Source: GCA-2861595 sp035525365 (GTDB lineage: Bacteria > Actinomycetota > Acidimicrobiia > Acidimicrobiales > GCA-2861595). From it: a DNA stretch of 54,826 nucleotides. The DNA lies in contig DATLEK010000071.1 in NCBI GenBank assembly GCA_035525365.1, positions 1-54,826 on the forward strand, written 5' to 3'. Positions within the stretch are counted from its first letter, which is position 1; the number at the start of each line of letters is the position of its first letter. This document shows positions 1 to 9,476 of the stretch, piece after piece. The notes beneath the pieces were generated by a model. The model was given only the letters and a program-made list of their open reading frames with translations. It had not been told where the DNA came from and did not search any database. A program made the position numbers and the translations under genes.

Positions 1-752
<752 letters not shown>

Positions 753-756
<4 letters not shown>

Positions 757-3029
757 CCGTGTCCGAGTCGATCGCCCGCTCCGAGGAGGTGGAGGCGGCC
801 CATCGCCGCCTGGCCGAAGGCGTGGCCGCGCTCCGGCGGGACCTGGGGCGCCCGCTCACTCTCACCGAGAAGATCCTCGGTGGCCACCTGGTGGACCCCT
901 CGGCCTGCCCCAAGGAACGAGGCGCTTCGTACTGCGAGCTGCTGCCCGACCGGGTGGCCATGCAGGACGCCACCGCCCAGATGGCCCTCCTGCAGTTCAT
1001 GACCGCAGGCCTGCCTCAGGTGGCGGTGCCGACCACCGTCCACTGCGACCACCTCATCTCCGCCCGCTCCGGCGCCAAGGCCGATCTTCTGGCCGCGGTG
1101 GAGACGAATGAGGAGGTCTACGAGTTCCTCCGTACGGTCTCGGCCAAGTACGGGATCGGCTTCTGGAAGCCCGGTTCGGGCATCATCCATCAGGTCGTCC
1201 TGGAGCAGTACGCCTACCCCGGCGGGCTCCTCATCGGCACCGACTCCCACACCCCCAACGCCGGCGGCCTGGCCATGCTGGCCATCGGCGTGGGCGGGGC
1301 CGACGCCGTGGACGTGATGGTCGGCAGCACCTTCGGACTGCGCTGGCCCAACGTCATCGGTATCCACCTCAGGGGATCGCTCAACGGCTGGGCGGCCCCC
1401 AAGGACGTGATCCTCGAGGTGGCCGATCTCCTCACCGTCAGCGGCGGCACGGGCGCGGTGATCGAGTACTTCGGCGAGGGCACTGAGTCGATCAGCGCCA
1501 CCGGAAAGGCGACCATCTGCAACATGGGCGCCGAGGTGGGTGCGACAACCTCGGTGTTCCCCTACGACAAGAGGACCGCCGCCTATCTGGCGTGCACCGG
1601 TCGCCAGGAGGTAGGCGAGCTGGCGGATCTGGTCGCCGAACACCTGCGCCCTGACCCTGAAGTGGCCTCCGACCCCGAGCGCTTCTACGAGCGCGTGGTG
1701 GAGATCGACCTGAGCGCCCTGGAGCCCCACATCAACGGACCCCACACCCCCGATCTGGCTCGCCCGGTCTCGAAGATGGGCGACGAAGCCCGCACCAACG
1801 GCTGGCCACTGACCATCAGCTCCGCGCTCGTCGGTTCGTGCACGAACTCCTCCTACGAGGACATCACCCGGGCCGCCAACGTGGCCCGCCAGGCCAGCGC
1901 CAAGGGGCTGCGGGTGAAGACACCTCTGCTGGTGACGCCGGGCTCGGAGAGGGTCCGGGCCACCATCGAGCGGGACGGCCTCCTGGCCGATCTGGAGGCC
2001 ATAGGCGCCACCGTGCTGGCCAATGCGTGCGGGCCGTGCATCGGCCAGTGGAAGCGGGACGACGTGGCCGAGGGCGAGACCAACGTCATCGTCACCTCCT
2101 ACAACCGCAACTTTCCCCGCCGCAACGACGGCATGGCCTCCACCCTGGCCTTCGTGGCATCCCCCGAGACCGTGGTGGCCTACGCCCTCGCCGGCACCCT
2201 CGACTTCAACCCTCTTCAGGACAGCCTGAACGGCGGCGGTGAGGCAGGGCGCCTGGAGCCCCCCTCGGGAGAGGAGCTTCCCACCAGGGGCTTCGAGCCC
2301 GGCGCGGCAGGATTCGAGCCGCCGGCCGACGACGGATCGGCTGTCGAGGTGGTGGTACGTCCAGACAGCGACCGCCTCCAGCTCCTCGAGCCCTTCCCCG
2401 CCTGGGACGGGAAGGACTTCGTCGACCTGCCCGTCCTCCTGAAGGCCGTGGGCAAATGCACCACCGACCACATCTCGGCGGCAGGGCCGTGGCTCAAGTA
2501 CCGGGGTCACCTCGAGAACATTTCCGGCAATCTCTTCCTCGGTGCCGTCAACGCCTTCACCTCCGAGCCGGGCACCGGTCGCTGTCCTGTGCACGCCCGC
2601 GCCGTCGAACCACTTCCCGACGCAGCCCGCCACTGCCGGGATACCGGCATGCCCTGGGTGGTGGTCGGCGACCAGAACTACGGCGAGGGATCCTCCCGGG
2701 AACACGCGGCGATGGAGCCTCGGCATCTCAACGCCAGAGCCGTGCTCGTGCGCTCCTTCGCCAGGATCCACGAGACCAACCTGAAGAAGCAGGGCATGCT
2801 CCCGCTGACTTTCGCCGACCCCGCGTCCTACGACTTGATCGGCGCCGGAGACACGCTGTCGATCCTCGGTCTGGCCGAGCTGGCTCCGGGCGAGCCGGTC
2901 AGCTGCCGGGTGACGAGGCCGGACGGTGCGGCGGTCGACTTCGACTGCATCCACACGATGTCCGAGGAGCACCTCGACTGGTTCCGGGCCGGCGGTGCCC
3001 TGAACGTCATCCGCTCGAGCCAAGCCTGA
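753..3029 (+). CDS. acn: Aconitate hydratase
   Basis: Cytosolic TCA-cycle enzyme that interconverts citrate and isocitrate through a [4Fe-4S] cluster. The 758 residues resemble the mitochondrial-type aconitase branch rather than the longer AcnA/IRP type. Cluster cysteines are visible at about residue 363 (GSCTNSS) and residues 426 and 429 (NACGPCIGQW). Substrate-loop motifs include GTDSHTPNAGGL near residue 165 and the swivel-domain sequence GDQNYGEGSSREHAAMEPRH. The ATG start at 753 overlaps the gltB stop, which fixes this start over the longer open frame that runs upstream inside gltB. All landmarks are intact. Confidence 0.95.
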
Positions 3030-3062
3030 GAAGCCGAAACGGCTCTGGCGGTAGCAGCCGGA

Positions 3063-3091
3063 TTGCCCCGGAACAACTGGTTAGTTAGTGT
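3063..3091 (+). promoter_or_regulatory. Candidate leaderless promoter of the YceI gene
   Basis: TTGCCC at 3063-3068, a 17-base spacer and TAGTGT at 3086-3091 lie so that transcription would start at or next to the ATG at 3099. No usable ribosome binding site sits at normal distance; GGAG at 3093-3096 is only two bases from the ATG. Inferred from spacing only. Confidence 0.35.
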
Positions 3092-3098
3092 CGGAGCT

Positions 3099-3647
3099 AT
3101 GACATTCAAGAGCGGTTCTCACAGCATTGGTCCCCAAGAGGGAAGCCTTACCGTCCACACTTTCCGATCCGGAATGGGCGCCAAGATCGGCCACGATCTG
3201 GTTCTCGAGGCCAAGAAGTGGAATGGCACCCTGAACCTCGATGCCGACAACCCGTCAGCCAGCAGCGTCGAGATCACCGTTGACCTCAACTCCCTGGAGA
3301 TCGTCAACGCCTCCGGTGGCGTGAAGCCCCTGAGCGACAAGGACCGGGCCGACATCGCCAAGAACATCGAGAAGACCCTCGACACCGCCAAGCATCCCAA
3401 CGTGACCTTCAAGTCCACCAGCGTCAGTGGGAGCGAGCCCAACGTCACCGTCAACGGCGATCTCACCATCAAGGGCCAGACCAAGCCGGCCACCCTCACC
3501 GTCACCGCCGACGGCGACAAACTGACCGGCAAGACGAGCGTCGTTCAGACCGAGTTCGGCATCAAGCCCTTCTCGGCCATGATGGGCGCCCTCAAGGTGC
3601 GTGACAGCATCGATCTGCAGCTCACCTGCACCCTGCCCTCGGCCTAG
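3099..3647 (+). CDS. YceI-family lipid-binding-fold protein
   Basis: A 182-residue protein of the YceI family, a lipocalin-like beta barrel that binds isoprenoid or other amphipathic molecules. Family signatures are visible: FRSGMGAKIGHDLVLEAKKW near the N-terminus, VEITVDLNSLEIVNASGG, KHPNVTFKSTSV, VNGDLTIKGQTKPATLTV and FGIKPFSAMMGALKVRDSI. No signal peptide is visible from the ATG at 3099, so the protein is probably cytoplasmic, unlike proteobacterial YceI. A TTG at 3063 would add 12 residues without homology character; 3099 is preferred. It stands alone between aconitase and a convergent small-gene operon. Confidence 0.85.
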   Translation: MTFKSGSHSIGPQEGSLTVHTFRSGMGAKIGHDLVLEAKKWNGTLNLDADNPSASSVEITVDLNSLEIVNASGGVKPLSDKDRADIAKNIEKTLDTAKHPNVTFKSTSVSGSEPNVTVNGDLTIKGQTKPATLTVTADGDKLTGKTSVVQTEFGIKPFSAMMGALKVRDSIDLQLTCTLPSA

Positions 3648-3753
3648 CGACTCTCGGGTCGCAAGCGTAGCTTGCTCCCCGAACCAGCAAGGTGCTGTCA
3701 ACTTCGCCAGTTCGGCACTAACTCGCGCGCTGGCGCCTGAGCAGACACAACCA

Positions 3754-3790
3754 GCCCGGTCGCACCACCGCAAGGGGAGTGCGACCGGGC
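3754..3790. terminator. GC-rich hairpin between convergent genes
   Basis: Perfect inverted repeat with arms GCCCGGTCGCA (3754-3764) and TGCGACCGGGC (3780-3790); one further C-G pair extends the stem to 12 bp. It lies between the ends of the YceI gene and the convergent zinc-ribbon gene, where a bidirectional terminator is expected. Neither side carries a clear T tract, so it may not act as a classical intrinsic terminator. Confidence 0.5.
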
Positions 3791-3808
3791 CGGTTCTGTC
3801 AGGAGTGC

Positions 3809-3997
3809 TCAGCCGTGGTGGCTGATGCTGTCGATCTCCGACTGCGAGTAGCCGACGGGCACCGAGAAATCAGCGGGCTCGTAAACCGGCGCAGCGTGGC
3901 AGTGGGTGCACTCGTGCGGCCTCGACTCCGGCGGGGGCTTGTCGACGCCGGCGGAGAACTCCCGGCCGCAGGACTTGCAGTTCAGGTAGAGAGACAT
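3809..3997 (-). CDS. Small zinc-ribbon protein
   Basis: A 62-residue protein with two CxxC knuckles (CKSC near residue 8 and CTHC near residue 34, within HECTHCHAAPVYEPADF), the pattern of a four-cysteine zinc ribbon. The ATG at 3997 follows GGGGAG at suitable spacing, which supports this start over the longer open frame. It begins two bases after the upstream gene's stop, so the pair forms an operon. Function unknown; zinc ribbons of this size often bind nucleic acid or act as metal-site accessory proteins. Confidence 0.7.
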   Translation of the reverse strand: MSLYLNCKSCGREFSAGVDKPPPESRPHECTHCHAAPVYEPADFSVPVGYSQSEIDSISHHG

Positions 3998-3999
3998 CG

Positions 4000-4272
4000 T
4001 CAGCTCCCCGCCGGGCCGGAGGACCTGGCGTAGCGGGTCTCCATGCGGCGGAAGCCGACATCGTCGATCCCGATACCACCTGTCTCGATCCTCGACGACG
4101 GCTCTTCCTCCCAGACCGGTTCGGTCGGGCGGGGCCGGCCTCGCAGATCGGCCCAGCATTCGCGGAGCAAACCGGACTTGCGTTGGCTGTGCTCCGGCGG
4201 CGCCGAGGCGGCCGTGGCCTCCTCGGCAGTGGCCTCGTCGGCCTCGTGAGCCTTGGGGCGAACGCGCTTCAT
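4000..4272 (-). CDS. Hypothetical acidic/alanine-rich 90-residue protein
   Basis: Starts at an ATG preceded by an excellent ribosome binding site (AAGGAGGTTCC) and ends two bases before the zinc-ribbon gene. The N-terminal half is charged and alanine-rich (KAHEADEATAEEATAAS). The C-terminal part, WEEEPSSRIETGGIGIDDVG, looks ordered. I recognise no family. The strong translation signal, a promoter upstream and the operon with the zinc-ribbon protein support a real gene. Confidence 0.65.
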   Translation of the reverse strand: MKRVRPKAHEADEATAEEATAASAPPEHSQRKSGLLRECWADLRGRPRPTEPVWEEEPSSRIETGGIGIDDVGFRRMETRYARSSGPAGS

Positions 4273-4305
4273 GGAACCTCCTTGTTGGTCAGGTGTTTCC
4301 TGAAC

Positions 4306-4334
4306 TTCTTAGACCAGCCGGAGGGCATCTTCAA
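4306..4334 (-). promoter_or_regulatory. Promoter of the small-protein operon
   Basis: Reading the minus strand, TTGAAG (4334-4329), a 17-base spacer and TAAGAA (4311-4306) form a good vegetative -35/-10 pair, about 34 bases upstream of the ATG at 4272. Confidence 0.5.
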
Positions 4335-4382
4335 TAAGTGTTCTGATCACCTAGCTCAGCGCGGGACGGAGCTGGAGGTGGG

Positions 4383-5321
4383 CTATCCCGTGAGAAGCTC
4401 GAGAGCTCCGGTGTCGATCGAGGGATGGCGCAGCTTGGACATGGCCCTCGCCTCGATCTGGCGGATGCGCTCCCTGCTCAGGTTGAAGCGCATGGCCACC
4501 TGCTCGACGCCCATGGGCTCACCGCCGTCGAGGCCGAAGCGCATGCGCAGGATGGCGCCCTCGCGGCCATCGAGGAACGAGAGCAGCCGGGAGATCTCCT
4601 CGGGCATGACCGCGGCGACCGCCTCGTCGAGCGGAGAGGCCGCACCCCGGTCCTCGATGACGTCGGCCAGCTCGGCGTCGCCGTCCTCGCCCAGGGGCTC
4701 GAACAGCGAACGGGTGTCGGCCGGGAAGCCCAGGGCCTCGACGACCTTCTCGGGGGTCGTGCCCAGCTCCTTGGCCACCTCGGCGATGGTGGGCGGGCGG
4801 GCCAGCTCCATCTGGAGACGGGTCTCCGTCTTGAGGACACGGGCGACGGCGTCGCCGGCGTGGACGGGCAGGCGGATGGTGCGGGCCGTGTTGGCCACGC
4901 CCCGCTGGATGGCCTGGCGGATCCACCACGTTGCGTAGGTGGAGAACTTGAAGCCCTTCTTGTGGTCGAACTTGTCGACCGCGTGCATGAGGCCCAGGTT
5001 GCCCTCCTGGACGAGGTCGAGGAGAGGAAGGCCCGAAGCCTGGTACTTCTTGGCCACGGAAACGACCAGGCGGAGGTTGGCCTGGACGAACTGCTTGCGG
5101 GCACGCTCGCCCTCGGCGATCTCGGCCTTCAGCTCACGCTTGCGGGTAGGAGTGAGACCGGTAAGAGGGCCACTCATGACCTCGCCGGCGGCGACGCCGG
5201 CCTCGATCACCTCGCCGAGGTGCTGCTCGTCGGCCTTGGTGAGCAGCGGGTAGCGGCCGATCTCGTTCAGATAGATCCGAAGGAGATCTTCATGGGCCTC
5301 GTGATCATTTCTGGATGCCAT
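4383..5321 (-). CDS. RNA polymerase sigma-70 factor, primary-like (RpoD/SigA family)
   Basis: A 312-residue sigma factor that directs RNA polymerase to promoters. Region 1.2 is at about residues 12-30 (LLRIYLNEIGRYPLLT). Region 2 is complete, with the core-binding and -10 recognition helix (DLVQEGNLGLMHAVDKFDHK, FKFSTYATWWIRQAI). Region 3 follows with ARTIRLPVHAGD. The region 4 helix-turn-helix GVEQVAMRFNLSRERIRQIE sits near the C-terminus. There is no long region 1.1, so it may be a group 2 sigma rather than the housekeeping factor; the sequence alone does not decide. The start ATG at 5321 has only a weak ribosome site. Confidence 0.92.
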   Translation of the reverse strand: MASRNDHEAHEDLLRIYLNEIGRYPLLTKADEQHLGEVIEAGVAAGEVMSGPLTGLTPTRKRELKAEIAEGERARKQFVQANLRLVVSVAKKYQASGLPLLDLVQEGNLGLMHAVDKFDHKKGFKFSTYATWWIRQAIQRGVANTARTIRLPVHAGDAVARVLKTETRLQMELARPPTIAEVAKELGTTPEKVVEALGFPADTRSLFEPLGEDGDAELADVIEDRGAASPLDEAVAAVMPEEISRLLSFLDGREGAILRMRFGLDGGEPMGVEQVAMRFNLSRERIRQIEARAMSKLRHPSIDTGALELLTG

Positions 5322-5626
5322 GGTTCACACGTGTCTCTTCTAGAGGTGCTACAGGGACCACCGGCCGGGTAACGGCCGAGTAGGAAGGAGACAACTGGAA
5401 CACGATTCCTGTTCCCGTGCAACTCCGCCACCGGGCGGAGTCTGGGAGCGGGTGCGTCAGATCTGCAGCAACAGGCGCGCTCCTGTCGTCCACTTCGTGA
5501 CCATTGTAGCTCCAAACGGTACACTTCGCGGCGCATACCGAACCTGGTCGCAAACCAGGGGGTGGGCCGACCACTTGGCGCGGCCCGTATCAATCCTGCT
5601 GGCCCGCTGAGCTGAAGCCTTTCTGT
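5322..5626. other. Intergenic region upstream of the sigma-factor gene
   Basis: About 305 bp without a convincing gene. It holds two hairpins: ACTCCGCC/GGCGGAGT with a 4-base loop (5422-5441) and CCTGGT/ACCAGG (5543-5559). On the minus strand a TACAAT (5508-5503) is a possible -10 for the sigma gene, without a recognisable -35. The hairpin nearest the gene would lie in the 5' leader. I see no tRNA or other RNA gene. Confidence 0.4.
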
Positions 5627-6025
5627 TTACGGGTTCGGGACCGGGGTGCTGCGCTCCTGAAGGAGCCCGACGACGAGGTCCCGCATGGAGAAGACGCCGG
5701 CCAGGGCGCCCTGGTCGTCGACGACCACCAGATGACGGAAGCCCTTCTCCCTCATCACCCTCGCCGCCTCCACGACATCGAGGTCCGGCCCGACCGTCTT
5801 CAGGCTCTTGAGAGCGCACTGCCCGGCGGTCAACACGTCGGGGTCCTCGCCCCGCGCTATGACCCTGAGCGCCTCCCGGTCGGTGATGAGGCCGACGGGC
5901 TTGTCGTCGGTCATCACGACCGCGGAGCCCACGCCACGCTCCATCATCCACACAGCGGCGTCGCGCACGCTGTCGCCCGCCTCGACGGTAAGGACTGACC
6001 GGGTGGTAAGCGGTCCGATCTCCAT
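5627..6025 (-). CDS. CBS-domain pair protein
   Basis: A 132-residue protein made of two tandem CBS domains, which usually bind adenosyl nucleotides and sense energy state. The first repeat covers roughly residues 8-62 (SVRDAAVWMMERGVGSAVVM, GLITDREALR), the second 70-125 (VVEAARVMREKGFRHLVVVD, GVFSMRDLVVGL). The ATG at 6025 follows GGAGGGAAACG, so the longer upstream frame is rejected. It is divergent from the NuoF-like gene and upstream of the sigma gene on the same strand. No partner domain is attached, so the target is unknown. Confidence 0.85.
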   Translation of the reverse strand: MEIGPLTTRSVLTVEAGDSVRDAAVWMMERGVGSAVVMTDDKPVGLITDREALRVIARGEDPDVLTAGQCALKSLKTVGPDLDVVEAARVMREKGFRHLVVVDDQGALAGVFSMRDLVVGLLQERSTPVPNP

Positions 6026-6156
6026 CGTTTCCCTCCGAGTCCTCGCCGAACGCACCCGGATCAGGTGCGTTCCTCCTGAGCCACTGTAGGCCATCTGACC
6101 TCTTCACGGCACTGTCGGAACGGCTCACCCGGCGTGCCGACAGAGGGGGAGGCTGG

Positions 6157-6162
6157 TAAAGT
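6157..6162 (+). promoter_or_regulatory. Candidate -10 box, leaderless start of the NuoF-like gene
   Basis: TAAAGT ends six bases before the GTG at 6169, the spacing of a leaderless transcript. No clear -35 box is visible. Confidence 0.35.
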
Positions 6163-6168
6163 GGATTT

Positions 6169-7638
6169 GTGAACGAGAGCACAAGCCCCCGCATGACGCT
6201 CGTTCACCGGGTTCTCTACCCCCAGCCAATCATCTCGCTCGAGGACTTCGTCAAGCGGCGTGGCGGCCAGGGCCTCGAAGCGGCCCGGGACATGGACGCG
6301 GCGGCCATCATCGCCGTGCTGTCCGAGTCGGGTCTTCGTGGCAGAGGCGGCGCCGGCTTCCCCACCGGGCGGAAGTGGCAGACCGTCGCCGGCAACCAGA
6401 TCCCAGGGGCGCCGTCGACCGTGATCGTCAACGCCGCCGAGGGCGAGCCGGGAACGTTCAAGGACCGAACCATCCTGCGCAGGAACCCCTACGTGGTGAT
6501 CGAAGGCGCCCTCATCGCGGCCAAGGCTGTGGGCGCCGACCTGATCGTGTTCGCCATGAAGCAGTCCTTCGCCGGCGAGGTCGACCGGGTCCGTGCCGCC
6601 GTCGACGAGGTCGAGGACGCCGGATGGAGCGAAGGCGTCCAGATCCAGGTGTTCGAGGGGCCCGACGAGTACCTCTACGGCGAGGAGAGCGCTCTTCTCG
6701 AGACCATTGACGGCCGGTGGCCCTTCCCACGCATCGTTCCCACTTTCCGGCGCGGCATCGTGACGGAGGCCTCGGCCGAAACCGACACCCCGGCGCCGCC
6801 GGCGCTGGTCAACAACACCGAGACCCTTGCCAACGTGGCCCGCATCGTCGCCCGCGGCGCCACCTGGTTCCGCAGCCTCGGCACCACCGAGTCACCCGGG
6901 ACCATGGTCTGTACGGTCACCGGCCACACCCAGCGCCACGGAGTTGGCGAGGTGCAGATGGGAACACCGCTCGGCGAGGTGATCGAGGCCATCGGAGGCG
7001 GGCCCAGGCCAGGGCGCACCATCAAGGCCATTCTCTCCGGTGTCGCCAACCCCATCATCCTCGGGTCGCAGCTCGACACCCCCGTCAGCTACGAAGGCCT
7101 TTCGGGCATCGGCAGCGGGCTCGGCTCCGGCGCCTTCATCGTCTTTGACGACACCGTCGACATGACCACCGTCGCCGCCGGCGTGGCCCGTTTCCTCGCC
7201 GTTGAATCCTGCGGGCAGTGTTCACCGTGCAAGCTCGACGGCATGGCTCTTTCGGACGCCCTGGTGAACCTCAGCGCATCTGAAGGTGGCAACCACGGCA
7301 TCGGCGTGATCAACAAGCGCCTGAGCACGATCGTCGAGCGGTCACGCTGCTTCCTGGCCACTCAGCAGCAACTGGTGGTGGGGAGCATCGTTGCGCACTT
7401 CGGCGACGAACTGGCGGCTCACGCTTCACGGGCGGCCGACCCGATGGAGCCAGAGCTGATCGCCGAGCTGCTCGACATCAGGAAGGGCGAGGCGCAGCTC
7501 GATCAGCGCCACCGCCAGAAGCAGTGGGACTGGTCGTACAACAAGCGTGACTCGGGCACTGTTCCGGTGGAGCTGTACACGGCGCTGGCCCCACCGTGGC
7601 GCAGACAACCGGCACCGGCGGCCGTCCAGCTCACTTAG
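6169..7638 (+). CDS. NADH-dehydrogenase 51-kDa (NuoF)-like flavoprotein
   Basis: A 489-residue homologue of NuoF and related NAD-binding subunits of complex I, formate dehydrogenases and hydrogenases. The FMN site is visible (GLRGRGGAGFPTGRKW), as is the NADH loop (NAAEGEPGTFKDRTILRRNP) followed by GPDEYLYGEESALLETIDGR. The SLBB region follows, and a C-terminal [4Fe-4S] motif ESCGQCSPCK is completed by a later cysteine in RSRCF. It has no NuoE, NuoG or other complex I gene beside it, so it is not part of a nuo operon here. It may serve an NAD-linked dehydrogenase encoded elsewhere. A second possible start is the ATG at 6193. Confidence 0.85.
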   Translation: MNESTSPRMTLVHRVLYPQPIISLEDFVKRRGGQGLEAARDMDAAAIIAVLSESGLRGRGGAGFPTGRKWQTVAGNQIPGAPSTVIVNAAEGEPGTFKDRTILRRNPYVVIEGALIAAKAVGADLIVFAMKQSFAGEVDRVRAAVDEVEDAGWSEGVQIQVFEGPDEYLYGEESALLETIDGRWPFPRIVPTFRRGIVTEASAETDTPAPPALVNNTETLANVARIVARGATWFRSLGTTESPGTMVCTVTGHTQRHGVGEVQMGTPLGEVIEAIGGGPRPGRTIKAILSGVANPIILGSQLDTPVSYEGLSGIGSGLGSGAFIVFDDTVDMTTVAAGVARFLAVESCGQCSPCKLDGMALSDALVNLSASEGGNHGIGVINKRLSTIVERSRCFLATQQQLVVGSIVAHFGDELAAHASRAADPMEPELIAELLDIRKGEAQLDQRHRQKQWDWSYNKRDSGTVPVELYTALAPPWRRQPAPAAVQLT

Positions 7639-7671
7639 TACCCGCGGCAGCGCGCGGGGCATGATGTCGCC

Positions 7672-8367
7672 GTGCCCCGTTCAACCTGGACTCCCTGCGC
7701 CGATGCCATCCATCTGGCGCCCAGCCTTCTAGCCGCCGACTTCGGTCATCTGGCCGCTGCTGTCGCCTCTCTCGAGGGCAGCGGGACCGAGCGGCTCCAC
7801 GTCGACGTGATGGACGGCGTGTTCGTCCCCAACTTCACCTACGGCACCGACTCGGTGCGGGCCCTGAAGCGCGTCACCGACCTGCCGCTGGAGCTGCACC
7901 TGATGATCGTGGAGCCGGAGCGCCACCTGGAAACCTTCGCGTCAGCAGGGGCCGACGCCATCACCGTGCACTACGAGGTGTCACCGCACCTGCACCGGAC
8001 CCTCAGCGCCATCCGGGAACTCGACTGCCGCTCGGGTGTGGCAATCAACCCCAGCACGCCGGCGTCCTCCATCGACGACGTGCTGGAGATGTGCGATCTG
8101 GCCCTGGTGATGACCATCAACCCCGGCTTCGGAGGCCAGAAACTCATCCCCCGCATGCTGACCAAGGTCGAGCGGGTGAGAGCTGAGGTGGAGCGACAGG
8201 GCCTTCCCACCGAGATCGAGGTCGATGGCGGTGTCGACGCCGGCAACGCCCGCTCCTGCGTGGATGCCGGCGCCAACGTTCTGGTCGCGGGTACTGCCGT
8301 CTTCGGCCACGCCGATGGGCCCGCCGCGGGTGGCCAGGCAGTGCTGGCCGCCGCCGGCGGCGGCTAG
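7672..8367 (+). CDS. rpe: Ribulose-phosphate 3-epimerase
   Basis: Cytosolic pentose-phosphate enzyme interconverting ribulose 5-phosphate and xylulose 5-phosphate on a TIM barrel. The metal and catalytic motifs are intact: APSLLAADF, HVDVMDGVFVPN, LELHLMI, ITVHYE, MTINPGFGGQ and EVDGGV. At 231 residues it is of normal family length. It starts with GTG at 7672, 33 bases after the NuoF-like gene, and may be read from the same transcript. No good ribosome site is visible. Confidence 0.94.
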   Translation: MPRSTWTPCADAIHLAPSLLAADFGHLAAAVASLEGSGTERLHVDVMDGVFVPNFTYGTDSVRALKRVTDLPLELHLMIVEPERHLETFASAGADAITVHYEVSPHLHRTLSAIRELDCRSGVAINPSTPASSIDDVLEMCDLALVMTINPGFGGQKLIPRMLTKVERVRAEVERQGLPTEIEVDGGVDAGNARSCVDAGANVLVAGTAVFGHADGPAAGGQAVLAAAGGG

Positions 8368-8413
8368 ATCACCACGTCCCGTCTGGGAAGATGTCAGGTG
8401 ATGAATTGGTTGT

Positions 8414-8435
8414 GATACTTGCATCTGCAAATATC
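8414..8435. promoter_or_regulatory. Palindromic operator before the pirin gene
   Basis: Arms GATACTTGCA and TGCAAATATC, separated by TC, form a 10-bp inverted repeat with one mismatch, with TTGCA/TGCAA at its centre. It abuts the ribosome site AGGAGGT. The left arm coincides with an extended -10-like TGTGATACT. The shape suits a dimeric repressor such as a MarR-type regulator. Confidence 0.45.
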
Positions 8436-8448
8436 AGGAGGTAACGAC

Positions 8449-9408
8449 ATGCCGGCAATCACCGCGGATACCCTCACCCTCGCCAAGATCGAGTCTCCCT
8501 CGGCGACATCGGTCGAGCGGGCGGTTCGATCCGTGACCACCGCCCCCAAGGGCTTCGAGGGCGAAGGCTTCCCGGTACGTCGTGCTTTTGCCGGCGTACC
8601 TGTGGCCGATCTCGACCCGTTCGTCCACATGGACCAGATGGGTGAGGTCGACTACTCCCCCGGCGAGCCCAAGGGCACCGACTGGCACCCACACCGGGGC
8701 TTCGAGACCGTCACCTACATCATCGACGGGACCTTCCAGCACCAGGACTCCCACGGCGGTGGTGGCGTCATCACCAACGGTGCCACCCAGTGGATGACCG
8801 CCGGCGGCGGGATCCTGCACATCGAGACGCCTCCCGAAGAGCTCGTCGTCTCCGGCGGGCTGTTCCACGGGATCCAGCTGTGGGTCAACCTGCCGGCCAA
8901 GGACAAGATGGTCGCCCCCCGGTACCAGAACCTCGAAGGCGACCAGGTCGAGCTGCTGGCCTCGGCCGACGGGGGGGCGCTCGTCCGGCTCATCGCCGGA
9001 GACCTGGCCAAGCACAAAGGCCCGGGCGACACCTACACACCCATCACCGTGGCCCACGCCACCATCGCTCCCGGGGCCCAGCTCTCGCTGCCATGGAGGA
9101 GTGACTTCAATGCCCTCGCATATGTGCTGGCCGGAACCGGATCGGTCGGATCAGGTGAGGCGAGGCGAGGCGTCGAAACGGGCCAGTTGGCCCGTTTCGG
9201 CGCCGGCGACGCCTTCACCGTCCGCGCCCACCCCAGCCGTGCGCTGGACGTCCTGCTTCTCGGCGGCCGGCCCATCCGCGAGCCGGTTGCCACCTACGGG
9301 CCTTTCGTGATGAACACCAAGGCCGAACTCCAGCAGGCCATGGACGACTTCCGCTCCGGACGCCTCGGGCAGATCCCCGAGGACGGGCTACGCCCCTACC
9401 GGCCGTGA
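8449..9408 (+). CDS. Pirin-family protein
   Basis: A 319-residue bicupin protein of the pirin family: iron-binding proteins, some with quercetin 2,3-dioxygenase activity and some regulatory. Metal-ligand motifs of the N-terminal cupin are present: DWHPHRGFETVTYIIDG (two histidines), QHQDSHG and GGGILHIETP. FHGIQLWVNLP follows and the C-terminal cupin ends in a normal tail. The ATG at 8449 has a near-perfect ribosome site (AGGAGGTAACGAC), which settles the start. It stands alone with its own operator-like palindrome. Confidence 0.9.
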   Translation: MPAITADTLTLAKIESPSATSVERAVRSVTTAPKGFEGEGFPVRRAFAGVPVADLDPFVHMDQMGEVDYSPGEPKGTDWHPHRGFETVTYIIDGTFQHQDSHGGGGVITNGATQWMTAGGGILHIETPPEELVVSGGLFHGIQLWVNLPAKDKMVAPRYQNLEGDQVELLASADGGALVRLIAGDLAKHKGPGDTYTPITVAHATIAPGAQLSLPWRSDFNALAYVLAGTGSVGSGEARRGVETGQLARFGAGDAFTVRAHPSRALDVLLLGGRPIREPVATYGPFVMNTKAELQQAMDDFRSGRLGQIPEDGLRPYRP

Positions 9409-9476
9409 GCCCCGCCAGCCTTGGCCGAAGAGCGCCGCTTCCTGGCCGAGATGCGTAGTCGATCGTTGAAATATCG

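Noticed and set aside
5422..5559. A structured RNA gene upstream of the sigma factor
   Set aside because: The two hairpins are short and separated; no known RNA pattern fits.
9409..9476. Possible small gene between pirin and the LuxR-type regulator
   Set aside because: Only 68 bp between convergent stops; no start with a ribosome site and no hairpin.
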